In this document: positions 33,258 through 43,738 of the stretch, piece by piece | Position numbering within the stretch: the first letter of the stretch is position 1 | Layout of the letters: each line of letters opens with the position of its first letter | Origin: Ulota crispa | Taxonomy: Eukaryota > Streptophyta > Bryopsida > Orthotrichales > Orthotrichaceae | Direction: 5' to 3' | Length of the DNA: 64,000 nt | Assembly (NCBI GenBank): GCA_963920765.1 | Contig: OY987243.1 | Location: 26,655,419 to 26,719,418, forward strand | The notes under the pieces: model-generated | What the model was told of the DNA's origin: nothing | Seen by the model: the letters and a program-made list of their open reading frames with translations, nothing else | The model's database searches: none | Made by a program: the position numbers and the translations under genes

Positions 33258-35283
33258 TCATTGACCACCTCCCTCGCCGTTTCCACCTCCGTAAGGCTTT
33301 TTGAGAGCGGTATTCTTCACAATCTGGAATCAAGCCACAGAACAAACAACCCATCGATAAACGAGACGATGAAGTCAGTTATAGAACATGAGCTCAACCT
33401 TAAAAACAGGCCCGAACTCAAAATACTCCCTCTGTCCATCTAAAAGCGTCCAAAAAGCTTCAAAGCAAAAGATTACCTGTGTTTTAATCTTTGTACTAGT
33501 GACACATGCATTCTAGAATCAATATACCAACTATCAAATGTATGCAAAATCTCTAGTTTTGGTGTTGCTATTTAGTCACCCAGATTCCATGCAAAAAATA
33601 CCATATTTGTGCATAATTTGGGAATGCTGCCAGCTCTAGTCTTTGTGCTAGTGAAACATGCATTCTGGAATAAATACACCATCTACCAAGTGTATGCAAG
33701 ATCTTTAGCTTTGATGTTGCCGCTTGTGCACTCAAATTCCATGCCAAACAGTACCATATTTGTGCATGTTACCAGCACCTCATTATTGATGATTTAAAGA
33801 TTAGTAGCAACAATGGTACATCATATGGGCAAGGCCAAGCTTGCTTGGAGAGGAATGCTCTCTAATTGCTTAACTTGCCTCCATGAGATCATTGAACATT
33901 GCAAACGCTTTCTCAGCATTTGAAATCAGCAAAAGGGAGCGTTTTAGTGGTACAAGAAATGTGTCTGATTTGGACGTTTTTAGAAGGACAGAGGGAGTAA
34001 GTTACAGCGATCCTCAAACGATGAAAAAACAAGGTTTCCAACTGACTTCAAACATCAAATCATACATTTTTCCTCTACGGCCATTTTTGAGAGTATAAGC
34101 CCATACCTGCCGCAGCATCTGATTCTCTCTTTGAAGAGTGGACACTTTCTCTTCAAGCTCAGCATTTCGATGCTCCAACTCCTTCGATCTGACCTCCAAG
34201 TCGCTGAGGTATGCTTTTTTTCGCTCTCTAGCCTGTTGAGCTGAAACCCGGTTCCTAAGCAGCCTGCTTGCACAAATTCAGAACCACACAATCAATGAAT
34301 TGGAAACCAAGAATACAGAAATGAACCTTTTTAGACAACACAATAATCCTACGCAATAAGATATAATTCATGAGTTGCATCTGTAATCTTCAAAACTCTA
34401 ATATTAAAAGAGCAGTACCGCTGCATAAAGAAAGCAAAACATTAAACACAGGAGGGCAATGAGATTGACGCTAAATATGTAAATGAAGACCTTTTCAGAC
34501 GCTTGTGTTCTTTATCGGCAGAAGCTCCGCCTCGCTTTCGATGAGAGGATCCAGTAGGACCTTTATCTTGCGTACGTGACAAACCTGGAACACCTCCACC
34601 GGTCTTTGCAGACAACTCTGGAACCCTCCTAACATCACAATCACTTTCATTACCTGCCACACCAAACCCGTTGTACTGAGGAACGTTTTGAAACTTTCCA
34701 ATTCGCTTTTACAACGCCGAAACGACTTAACCCATTAACGTCTGTGGTCGATTCTAGGGTGGACAATCCTTTGTATGGCCATTTGGAGCAAATTTTAAAA
34801 CTATTGTATACAGATGTCTACCACAGATCTGACAGATCTGACCATACAGATGGAAGTATCTTGCAGGGTTCAGTGTTATGTATCGTGAAGGATGCTCACT
34901 CTTTAGATGTTATGGCCATCTTTTTGCATTTATTGGTGTATTTTCAGCCAGTACTCATTTAGTTTTTTCAACCCTCTAGCCACATGCCACCTCAGATTGG
35001 CCTGGTTATTGTCTTAAACTCTTCACTTTCCATTCCCCAGACCCGTCCCCTTTGCCACGTCATCAAATTCCTTGACATGCTCTCTCAACCGGGAAATGGT
35101 CGACCAGACGTTAATGGGTTAAGCAAGGCATTGAATAAGATGTGGAGGATTACCATCTTTCATGAGTTTGTCACCAGCTGCATTAGCCAAAGGCGGTGAT
35201 ACTGACATGTCAGTGCCTGTCTGCTGCTTTGATGAGGCCGGAGAAGAAGCGGGCCCCGCCGTGGAAACCTGCATGGGTAACAT
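33258..35283 (-). CDS. HY5: HY5-like bZIP transcription factor
   Basis: Four coding exons on the minus strand, 35154-35283, 34491-34653, 34107-34263 and 33258-33323, join in frame to 171 codons, close to the usual length of HY5 (168 residues in Arabidopsis). Residues 46-56 read [11 protein letters not shown], the acidic/VP motif by which HY5 binds the COP1 WD40 domain (V54-P55). A basic region at about 91-117 ([23 protein letters not shown], split here as EHKRLKRLLRNR and [11 protein letters not shown]) leads into a zipper with leucines at 120, 127, 134, 141 and 148. The tail is IVKNT followed by a Gly-rich end. HY5 binds G-box/ACE promoter elements in the nucleus, drives light responses and is removed by COP1 in the dark (family knowledge). 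The start at 35283 is chosen by length; an in-frame ATG ten codons earlier is possible. The first intron holds TIR element D, the third a Stowaway-like element. Confidence 0.9.
33424..33999. repeat. Stowaway-like MITE in the last intron of HY5
   Basis: Ends TACTCCCTCTGTCC and GGACAGAGGGAGTA are perfect inverted copies, continuing inward as (TCT)AAAAGCGTCC/GGACGTTTTTAGA. The TA at each tip fits the TA target duplication of Tc1/mariner-type Stowaway elements, whose known tip is CTCCCTCCGTCC. The inside contains an imperfect duplication (CACATGCATTCT blocks at about 33500 and 33656). It fills most of the 783-bp intron between the zipper exon and the last exon. Confidence 0.85.
34726..35123. repeat. 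TIR element D, copy 2, in the first HY5 intron
   Basis: Inverted ends CTTAACCCATTAACGTCTG and CAGACGTTAATGGGTTAAG, then GGTCGA/TCGACC inward. It supplies about 398 bp of the 500-bp intron, leaving 30 bp to the donor (35153) and 72 bp to the acceptor (34654). Confidence 0.85.
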
Positions 35284-35405
35284 GTCCTCCAACTCTTGGT
35301 GCTCACCAAACATGACAGGTTTCCAACTTCGGCCACGATCGATTTCGTCTCTGAAACCTCTTCTGCTATTATTTGCAACACTATTGTTGGTTCCAATAAC
35401 TGAGC

Positions 35406-35596
35406 TCAACTTGAGGAATCTCTTCGCGTTTCCTGCGCCTGCCATTCCATTTGCTCATTTAGTTGCACTACGGTTTCCTTCCAAAATTTCTTCAACTCTT
35501 GCTGTAATGAAAAACGGACCGTTTGGACCTCGCCAAATGATAGTGCAAGCCTTTCAATTGAACACCCCTCAAACCAATGAATGGACTGCCCCAAAT
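35406..35596 (-). other. Candidate second exon of the gene upstream of HY5, or a uORF of HY5
   Basis: On the minus strand an open stretch after an AACAG|AT acceptor is phase-compatible with the acidic exon at 38197-38371. It encodes a helical, charged peptide (LQQELKKFWKETVVQLNEQ) and ends at a TGA 123 bp before the HY5 start codon. I recognise no family. A stronger T-rich acceptor (CATTACAG) within it would start a shorter exon. Either this is the end of a small separate gene transcribed in the same direction, or leader sequence of HY5 with an upstream ORF. Confidence 0.3.
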
Positions 35597-36799
35597 CTGT
35601 TCACTCCAGAGCCACAACATCCTGCAAGTCGTGGACAATTAAAAACAGCAACAGAAACCTACCCTACAACACATACACTAAAAAGATGACACACCCACTG
35701 ATTCGCAACCCAGAAATATATTATCATCTGCTGGTCACATTATTAAGAGCTTAGCTCAACACAGGAAGCTTTATTCATTACAAAAAAACAGCCTCATCCC
35801 TCAGTACGAGATCAAGGCCCGACAAGAAGTCGAACACCGACCTGGAGAATATCAGTAAATTTCAATTTAAAATTGACAAGGATCGTAGTTCAAAAAGAAG
35901 TGGCTCAACGTTGATCATAGGCATAAATCATATCACTCTCACCACTCCCCCCTAAAGTTCCACGATGTCCTACAACCTCAAAAAAATACAGAAAAAAAAA
36001 CTCCAGAAATCAGTTGCTTACTTTGGAGGCTTATCCGAATTTTCATCTCGATTTCAACGGCACCATTCTATTGATAAAAAGAAAAGGTAAAAGCCCTAAA
36101 TTCTCGAATGCTCTGATCATTTTCTTTCGAACGGAGAGAAAAAAAACGCATAAAACAAAACCCTTTATCCTCAATCTAACACTAAATGTTCTCAATAACA
36201 CAAACATAAGTCGTTCTTAAAGAGTTTCAAGAATGGCGACTTAAACCCGAAACAGGAATATCTCGACCCAGAAGACAATTCTGATCATTCGGTAGATCAT
36301 TTAATACCTTAAGGCAGAGCTGTGACGCACATAAAATTTTAAAAGATTCAAATGGCTCTGTTTCCTCAGATCACATTAACACTAAGACTGTTAAATTCAG
36401 GCTTCATAGCATTCGTGCAAATTTGGCTCCTCTAGATATTCTTCCTCAGCTCTCTTCTAACAAATAGAACGTTCCCACATTCCACCCTAACCATGCACAT
36501 GATTACACACCACTCCACACATGTTCACCCAACTATTTCGAGAATGTTCAGTTCCATAATATATCTGCTTCCTTGAACTGCAACATTCCAGCTGAAAGGA
36601 GGAAAAAAACTGGAAAAGAGACAGCCTTTTGCAGGGTTAACACACAAAAATTAAAAGCTTGGAACACGAAGTCCACCCAAGCACACACAGAGCAATTCGT
36701 CCGCAAATCCAAAACACAGCTCGAAATTCGTTCCAAAAATTAGCACACTGCCTAGCTGCCACGTCCCATACAAAACCTCACTAAGTACACTTACCTGAT
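35597..36799. other. Probable intron / spacer with a minus-strand poly(A) signal-like site
   Basis: No convincing exon. On the minus strand an AATAAA lies near 35770. A stretch after a TTCTCCAG acceptor at about 35847 is open for some 20 codons (SVFDFLSGLDLVLRDEAVF) and then stops. This could be an alternative last exon of the acidic-exon gene, though the phase does not fit the donor I favour. Confidence 0.3.
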
Positions 36800-37117
36800 A
36801 AGGTAGCAGCACCCATATTTGTCAAACTAAGGGTTTTGAACATGATGATTATCAATAAATATCTAGCAAATTATAGGATCCTAGTAGCTAAGAGAAAAAT
36901 GATGAGTTTGCACTTTCGAATGAAGTATTTGGATAGCGTGAGAATAAGTAGTGAATTTTTATAAAGAGCCGACTGCAATTGCACCTACTACCAACACTCA
37001 GGTTTCATGTTCACATGTTGTACATCCTTGTAATTACATCTAATCACTTCCGCAGATTTTCCAAGATTTTAGAGGTGATGGTTACAGGTACAGTGGTGGT
37101 TATATGTGTTGCTACCT
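36800..37117. repeat. TIR element B, diverged copy
   Basis: AAGGTAGCAGCACCCAT at the left and GTTGCTACCT at the right, with the family interior (GTTTTGAACATGATGA, TGTTCACATGTTGTACATCC). First of three TIR elements packed in 36800-37897. Confidence 0.7.
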
Positions 37118-37184
37118 CACATACAAATGAGCCAAAAGCACAAAAAATAAACACACACACTCCAAAGGATTTTCTTCATCACGT

Positions 37185-37587
37185 AAGGTAGGCGCACCCA
37201 TCCCCGTCATGTCCCCATGGGAGTTACCAATATCAGGGACTAACAAATATAAATCAAATGGTTATAACAAATATAAATCAAATGGTTATGGGTGCTTAAG
37301 TGATAGTTATGGGAGATAAAGTGATGGTTGTGGGTGACTCACATGACAATTTTGAGTACCCATCTCACTATTTAAGAACCAACAAGCCTTGTTTTTAGCA
37401 TCTCTTATACATGGTTCCTAAAATTTCAGTGATTTGGACTTTGAAAAATCTTTGTAAACAAATGCTTGAAATTGATGCCAATATTTTTGGTTTCCACTTC
37501 CTAACTTCCAATATTTTTTTCAAAATTGGTCAATTGTTTTACGTACTGCAAAACCCTTATTTCGACGCTTATGGGTGCACCTACCTT
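37185..37587. repeat. TIR element C, copy 2
   Basis: Ends AAGGTAGGCGCACCCAT and ATGGGTGCACCTACCTT, about 403 bp, collinear with 30636-31032. A short internal block (ATAACAAATATAAATCAAA) is duplicated here and not in copy 1. Confidence 0.8.
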
Positions 37588-37594
37588 ACAACCT

Positions 37595-37897
37595 AAGGTA
37601 GGAACACCCATAAGCGTCAGGTTACCTCTGAAATCTTGGAAAATCTGTGCAAGTGGATAGATGTAATGACAAGGATGTACAACATGTGAACATGAAATCT
37701 TGAAAGTGGTTATGGGTGCAATGGCAGTTTGCTCTTTAAAAGTTCACAACTTATTCTCACAGTATCCAAATAATATACTCGAAAGTGCAAACTCATTCTT
37801 TTTCTGTTCCTAATAGGATCATATAATTTGCTAGTTGTTTATTAATAGTCATCATGTTCAAAACCCTTAGTTTGACGTTTATGGGTGCTCCTACCTT
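37595..37897. repeat. TIR element B copy, reverse orientation
   Basis: Ends AAGGTAGGAACACCCATAAG and ATGGGTGCTCCTACCTT; the interior is the reverse complement of 17017-17314. It starts seven bases after the end of element C copy 2. The two share the AAGGTAGG tip but not their interiors. Confidence 0.8.
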
Positions 37898-38196
37898 ATA
37901 ACCAAATTTCTAATCACACTACGAAATAATCCAAACTACTCGCCCCCTTTCCAGTTCCCTTCCTAAAGGTTTTCTTACTTACACAACTCAACAACAAAAT
38001 CCCCGAACTACATGTCCTCCAAAACACACACACACCACCGACCAAAACTAAACAACATTCCACCAACCAAACCAGATTAGGGATGACAGCCAGAAAAAGA
38101 AACGAACTAAAAAGATTATTTATCAAAGAAAAAAGAAACGAGTAAAAAAGAGAAGAAAAAAAAAGAGCAGAGTTGGTGATCAAATTGTTAGTGCAC

Positions 38197-38371
38197 CTTG
38201 CAAGTGGTTGGACGCACCAGCGGCGGGATCCGTCACGTCCGGCACCTCGGCATCGGTTTCGTCCCCGGAGTCGCCCGACGAGTAACAATCCGACGGATGA
38301 TCCGCGTCGGAATCCGCGTCGCACTGCACCTTGGATGAGTCACCGTGGTTGGCCTCATCAAAGTCTGTCAT
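38197..38371 (-). CDS. First coding exon of an unidentified acidic protein (partial model)
   Basis: From the ATG at 38371, 58 codons run to a CAAG|GTGCAC donor in phase 1. The peptide is strongly acidic and serine-rich (CDADSDADHPSDCYSSGDSGDE), much less AT-driven than the surrounding DNA, so it looks truly coding. No family is recognised. The 5' side (38372-38950) is GC-richer with a CT-rich tract on the sense strand, as in plant leaders. The downstream exon is uncertain: 35406-35596 fits the phase and would give a protein of about 120 residues. An alternative is that this exon begins the HY5 transcript. The intervening 2.6 kb contains three TIR elements. Confidence 0.5.
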
Positions 38372-38639
38372 TAGTCCGTCCGTCCGTGCTCGCGTGCGTC
38401 CAAACCCTCACTCCTCCACAGCCACAAACCCTCACTCTTCCACAACTACAAACCCTCGCACTACCACCAGCATAGCACTGCACGGCACTCAAGGGAAGAA
38501 CACCATGGCCACGGCACCGTCACCGAGGGTCCGGCCAAGCGAAGAAGGCAGAATTGAAGCGCGAGGGGCAATTGAGAGCGGCAGGATTGCTCGAAAATGA
38601 GTAAGCTTAAGAGAGAAGGACGGAGCGGCAATGGCGGGG

Positions 38640-38735
38640 AGTAGGTTATTTGTGGCAGAGCTTGGACAGAGAGAGAGTGAGAGGGAGAGAGAGGTGAAGG
38701 AAAGGGAAGGGAAGGGGAGAGAGAGAGCTGTGGCT
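38640..38735. repeat. GA-rich tract in the leader of the acidic-exon gene
   Basis: GAGAGAGTGAGAGGGAGAGAG-type sequence (CT-rich on the minus sense strand), followed to 38760 by ATGGCGATGGCGATGGCGG. Together they mark the GC-richer segment upstream of the ATG at 38371, a likely 5' UTR or core promoter. TSS unknown. Confidence 0.55.
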
Positions 38736-39019
38736 ATGGCGATGGCGATGGCGGGGAGTAGCAAAGGGCGCCTGTAGTAAGTTAGTGAGTTGGTGTTGCA
38801 GCAAAGGAATGACGGACGGAGAGAGGCGAGAGGTGAGAGAGAGAAGGGCAGGGCAAAGGCAGGGATGCGCAGCACAGGCGGCCACGTCGATGGGCTGCTG
38901 AGCTGGCATGCCCCCCCCAAGGGAAAGAAAATTTAAGTTACTATGAACACTCTCGAGGGCCCACGGGCCGGCTTCCTTCTCGCCCACTGCCACTGTGCCT
39001 GCTTCTGGGATTTTGGGTC

Positions 39020-39320
39020 CCATTGCCGCTTGTTACCCTAAATCTGTGGTGGTACCTATTGTCGCTTGTTACCCTAAATTTGTGGTGGTGTTCATTGCCG
39101 CTTGTTACCCTAAATTTGTGGTGGTGCCCATTGCCGCTTGTTACCCTAAATTTGTGGTGGTACCTATTGCCGCTTGTTATCTTAATTCTGTGGTGGTATC
39201 CATTGCCGCTTGTTACCCTAAATTTGTGGTGGTACCCATTGCCGCTTGTTACCCTAAATCTGTGGTGGTACCCATTGCCGCTATGCCACCTAATTCCGTG
39301 GTGGTGCCCATTGCCGTTTG
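39020..39320. repeat. 36-bp minisatellite, about 8 units
   Basis: Unit CATTGCCGCTTGTTACCCTA then AATTTGTGGTGGTACC, 36 bp, with point changes between copies. Because 36 is a multiple of three the array stays open in two plus-strand frames (CYPKFVVVPIAA and CHPLVTLNLWWYP-like 12-residue repeats). There is no start context, splice signal or known domain, so I treat it as non-coding. It lies about 650 bp upstream of the acidic exon. Confidence 0.85.
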
Positions 39321-39357
39321 AATTGTGCCATTCTGTAGGTGTATCCAGCTTAACTCT

Positions 39358-39588
39358 TTAACCCCCGAAGGGCCCTTGGGCTCTGGAGCTACGGTACCAA
39401 ATACGGTCGCAACCAATATTCAAAAGTTTGAATTAGCTAGAAATTAAGTGTTACAATCATACATATTGAAGGGTTGTATGATGGTGGATGCATAATTTTT
39501 TTTTAAAGCCCTCATAGCATCTCTAATATGCCTGTATATACGGTCATACATATGGCCGCAAAGGGCGTTTGGGCCCTTCAAGGATTAA
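39358..39588. repeat. TIR element E, copy 2
   Basis: Starts TTTAACCCCCGAAGGGCCCT and ends GGGCCCTTCAAGGATTAA. Collinear with 7549-7780. Its right end overlaps the left end of the inverted element D (39582-39989): the GGATTAA is shared. Confidence 0.75.
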
Positions 39589-39989
39589 CGACCGGTTGAC
39601 CATTTTGTAGCCGTTCTAGCCCCTTTTCCCTATGTAGGAAGAGAATGGGAATGAATCTGGTGATTAGCTAAAGGGGACGTGTCTGGGGAATTGGGAAGTG
39701 AAGAGTTTAGGACAATAACCTCGCCAATCTAAGGTGGCATGTGGCCAAAGGGTTGAAAAAACTAAAAGAGTATCGGCTTAAAATACACCAATGAATGCAA
39801 AAAAATGGCCATAACAACTAAAGAGTGAGCATGATTCATGATGCATTACACTAAACCTTGCAAGATACTTCCATTTGTACGGTCAGATCTATGGTAAACA
39901 TCTATATTCAATAGTTTTAAAATTTCCCACAAATGGCCATACAAAGGATTGTCCGCCCCCGGAATCAACCACGGTCGTTAAAAGGCTAA
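39582..39989. repeat. TIR element D, copy 3, reverse orientation
   Basis: Reverse complement of 26781-27192: AGGATTAACGACCGGTTGAC at the left, GGTCGTTAAAAGGCTAA at the right, with CCAATCTAAGGTGGCATGTG and TACACCAATGAATGCAAAAA inside. More diverged at the tips than the HY5 intron copy. Confidence 0.75.
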
Positions 39990-41506
39990 CCTTATAGAGA
40001 CCACTGAACCATACTTTGGTTCAAGAGAGTGGTTTTTGGCCTATAAGGTCAACATATTGTTCTCCAACCCCTCCCCAATTTTGCACCCTACTTTTGAAGG
40101 CTTCTCGACCCATTGTTGAAACCAAAGTGGAGCAATGAACGCCTTTTGCATAAGCAAATTTTGCCACATTTCAAGTGCTAAGCTACTTTGAGATTGTTGG
40201 GATTGGGACCCTCAAGTGCCATTATAGGAACACATCCAAGCAGTTTCAAGGGTAGTCTAGAGTTGCTAATAGAGACCTTACAAGCTACAACTTTGCCCTT
40301 TAATATAAAATAATCCACAACACTTTTTCCACAAAAAACACATTCCACAACAGCTTGTTGAAAGGCTAACCCTACTGATTTTTTTCTTGAAATTTTTGAG
40401 ACATTCAGGTACCCCAAACCCTTAAATGATTGGGTATAGGTGTGTCTACCTTAGCATAAAATTGCTCATTAATTTGGAAATAGTTCTTGAAGAACGCTTA
40501 TGATCATGAGAACTTTGCATCCAATCAAAAAAAAAAATGTAGTTGGATATGTGCGTTGATAGATAATGGTGTTCATACAACATGGCCTTAAAATATGTAT
40601 CCATGTTTGGTCAAATATGGATCAAAGCGAGAACTCAATACATCACACATCCAAGAGGAATGCCAAATTTCAATTCTGCAGTCCTAAAAAATTTCAAATT
40701 GTTTCAAAAATATGCATGTATTGCTTCTCTATACGGTAGAAGTATAATTGTAGTATTTGAAGATCTATTGAAAGGGTGTTATCATTTCATTTTAAAATAT
40801 GTCATCCTACATTCAAGGCCAATTCTTGGTTGTTTACAGCATTTGGATTTTCCATAGCATTTATCAAATTTCTTGTAGAATTGTTTTCTAATGGCAAATA
40901 AAATGGGATTTTTGACCCTTTTTGTCCACTTAGCTACACCTTGTGATTGCTATTTTTATCAATTTTGTGTGAAACTAGTCTTGTTACGAAGGTGGAAAAC
41001 CCTACTTTTTAGAAGTGTAAGGTTCTCCTCAAGCAAAGCTTGTATGAAGCAAATAAGAACCAAAATCACACAAGCATGAAAACTAGAGATATTCCACCTA
41101 CAACTCACTCAATCATTATAATATTTCACCTCCATTGATAGACCTAGTTGAAATTTTGACAATTTATAGTAAAGAAGGTGTTATTCCCATTTGTATGATT
41201 GGATTATTCAAATTGGGTCCATATTTGATTCAACTACATATCTAAGTTTGTTGGCCCGGCTTTTGGTGGATTTTGTGAAAATGTGTGTGGTTTTTAAAGG
41301 GTTAAGGGCCAATTTCCATGGGTGATTGGAACCAAAGGCCCATCCAGGGTGACCACGGGCAAAACAAAGAAAAAGTTCTAAAATCTTCACTTCGTGTAGA
41401 GTTTAGAAAGCAACCTCTGATTTTAGGTCCAAACCCTCCAAGGATGTAGTTTGACTTTTGCAAAATCAAAGGCTGGACCCCTTCAACCCCCATGGAAAAG
41501 TATCCC

Positions 41507-41764
41507 TTAACCCGTAAGCGTCAAAAACAAAACATGAGTCTAGATAAGTTTGGGAAAGCGTTCTAAACAAAATAGAATAACTTGGAGTGCAAGCCATAAT
41601 TAAAAATTTCACTATAAAATTATGTTGGCAACTTCCCAACAAGTGCAAATTTGTAATTTTTGTAGAAATTCACTATGTCAATGCAAAAATTATAAGGTTT
41701 GATGATTGGATTGTTCCTGGAATCCTGATCTAGAAAACATCTATTGTGACGCTTTGGGATTAAA
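41507..41764. repeat. Short TIR element with TTAACCCGTAAGCGTC ends
   Basis: Left end TTAACCCGTAAGCGTCA, right end TGACGCTTTGGGATTAA, 258 bp. Same terminal signature as elements E, F and G, different interior. Confidence 0.6.
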
Positions 41765-42482
41765 GGACGGGCTACAACCATGGATTTTCTATGGAACTAT
41801 AATCACCTTCTAGAAGTGATTTTGGTCAATGTAATTAACATTAAAATTCAATATTATGATTTTGATAGAAGAAGGTATGTGCATACTACATGTGTAGAAA
41901 ATATTCATAGGATTTGGTAAATTTTTGAAATTATTGTAAATATTTGAAACAAATGTCAAAGAAATTCATGTCAATTACAAAATGTATTCTATTATGCCAA
42001 TTTTTTTACCGTGGATGCGGTTCACAATGAAGATCATCATGGTGGAATTTTCTTTCCCAAGGTAGTAGACTTTAAAAAAGTAGCCATTCCATGGTAATAG
42101 GTGTTCAACTTGTGATAATAGTATATTTTTCAAAACTCAAATTTTTTCAAAATTTCAAAATATAAGAAATTGGATTTGGTAAATTTTCTAATGCTAATTA
42201 AGCTCAAACTCAAAACACATCATCTTAAGAGCTCACACTAAGTTTTGGTAAAATGACCCTTGAAACTTAAAATACACTACATGGTGGTGCATCTTTACTA
42301 CTCTATTGGCAAGTGGGACCCTTGTATGAATATTGTGCATGCAAAAGCTATCCATGTGCATGTACTAGACTGCATTATGTATGTCCCAATGGAATCTAAG
42401 ATGAGAAACAGTGTTATTCCACTTCCACAGTAACATTTAGTCATCCAAAAGCTAGAAACTGGTCTCAACGACGTTTAAAAAT

Positions 42483-42810
42483 TAAGAGCAGCTCCAACGG
42501 TCCAAGCACTTTCAAAGTTTTCCATCTGTTTTGGGTGGCCCTCAAGATTCCTAATCTCCACCCATGCTCTTCAAAAAGGTGGCCTTGCACTCCAACACAC
42601 CCCATAAATAATCCTTTGACCTCTTATCAGGGAAAGTAGAGTATAAAGTCCACTAATTTCAAGATGAATAGTGGTGAATAGTGGCTTGAAGGGCCCTTGA
42701 TAGAAACTTGCTAGAAATGATAACATAGTTTCAAGAGAGGGTTTTGAGAGGGCTTGCAACACTTTTCATCCACTTTGAACGTGTTGGAGTCACCAATGGA
42801 GATGCTCTTA
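42483..42810. repeat. TIR element with AAGAGCATCTCCAACGG-like ends
   Basis: TTAAGAGCAGCTCCAACGG at the left and TTGGAGTCACCAATGGAGATGCTCTTAA, shortened here to CCAATGGAGATGCTCTTAA, at the right. GAGCATCTCCA tips are common on plant TIR MITEs (family knowledge). The TTAA at both tips would fit a TTA/TAA target duplication. Its right tip overlaps the next element. Confidence 0.65.
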
Positions 42811-43177
42811 ACCCCTAAACACCAAAGTGGATGTTTTTTATCCTCTAGCTTCAAAAAATATTCTAAACTTTAGGAAAAACCGTTTTTCATTCTTCTTTTC
42901 TTTGAAAGTGATTGTAAACAATTGGTCCATTGTGGAAGGCAAAAAACAATCTCACTAAATGTACTCATGTTTTGGTAACTAAAATTGTGAGAAAATTCAA
43001 AGTCACAATGCTAGGTCCCAAGCTGCCCTTATTGCAATTTCCATGAGGTCAACATGCATTGTTAATGTAATGTTGCAACTTCTAAAAACAATACTACATA
43101 TGGACACTTACTAGAACATTATAGAAGCTACAAGGCAGGGCAAACTGCGGTCACCAGCCCGACGCTTAAGGGTTAAA
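42810..43177. repeat. Short TIR element with TTAACCCCTAAACACC ends
   Basis: Begins TAACCCCTAAACACCAAAG and ends CCCGACGCTTAAGGGTTAA, a loose inverted pair with the shared terminal signature. 368 bp, abutting the preceding element. Confidence 0.5.
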
Positions 43178-43738
43178 ATTTTAGACCCCTTTTAACCACA
43201 TTTTTATCTTATTTTGATACCAACTATCGTGACACTCAAAAGAATTGGGTGTAAGAATGGTTGAAATTGTTAAATTTCTCTCAAACAAACATCAAGTTTG
43301 TCAAAATTTGGATAAAATTTATTACTATGAATAGGTTTAATTGATTCCGTGCGCATGTAGATGATTCAATTCATTACCTGCTTTCAACCTTGGATGCATA
43401 TTGCTTGATCAACCCAAAAAAAAATACCCGGGTATATCATTGCCCTGTGGTGTGTACCCTTTACCCGTGGTGCATGTCCATTGTCATTGCATCAAGTGAG
43501 AACATCTCCACCAGGGGGCTTCCGTATGTATATTCAAATGGAATTCATCTGGATAGGGAAGAAGCCCCAACAAGAGCTTGTACCCCTAAATTTATAGAGA
43601 ACTGGGATGTGAGGGAGCCCCAATTTTTTATACAAGAGGTCATATAGGGAATTCAAATGTAGTAAATTATATCTCATTTTCTCAAAAGGTGCAATTTGTT
43701 ACCCCTTTCACTTCCATATCTTCTTCCAACCCATCCCT

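Noticed and set aside
35119..35445. Longer HY5 N-terminus starting at the ATG at 35445
   Set aside because: It would add 54 residues with no resemblance to HY5, while the start at 35283 gives the usual family length. Kept only as a possible alternative isoform.
38489..39361. Several ORFs around the 36-bp minisatellite and GA tract
   Set aside because: Open only because of repeats; no start context, domain or splice signals.
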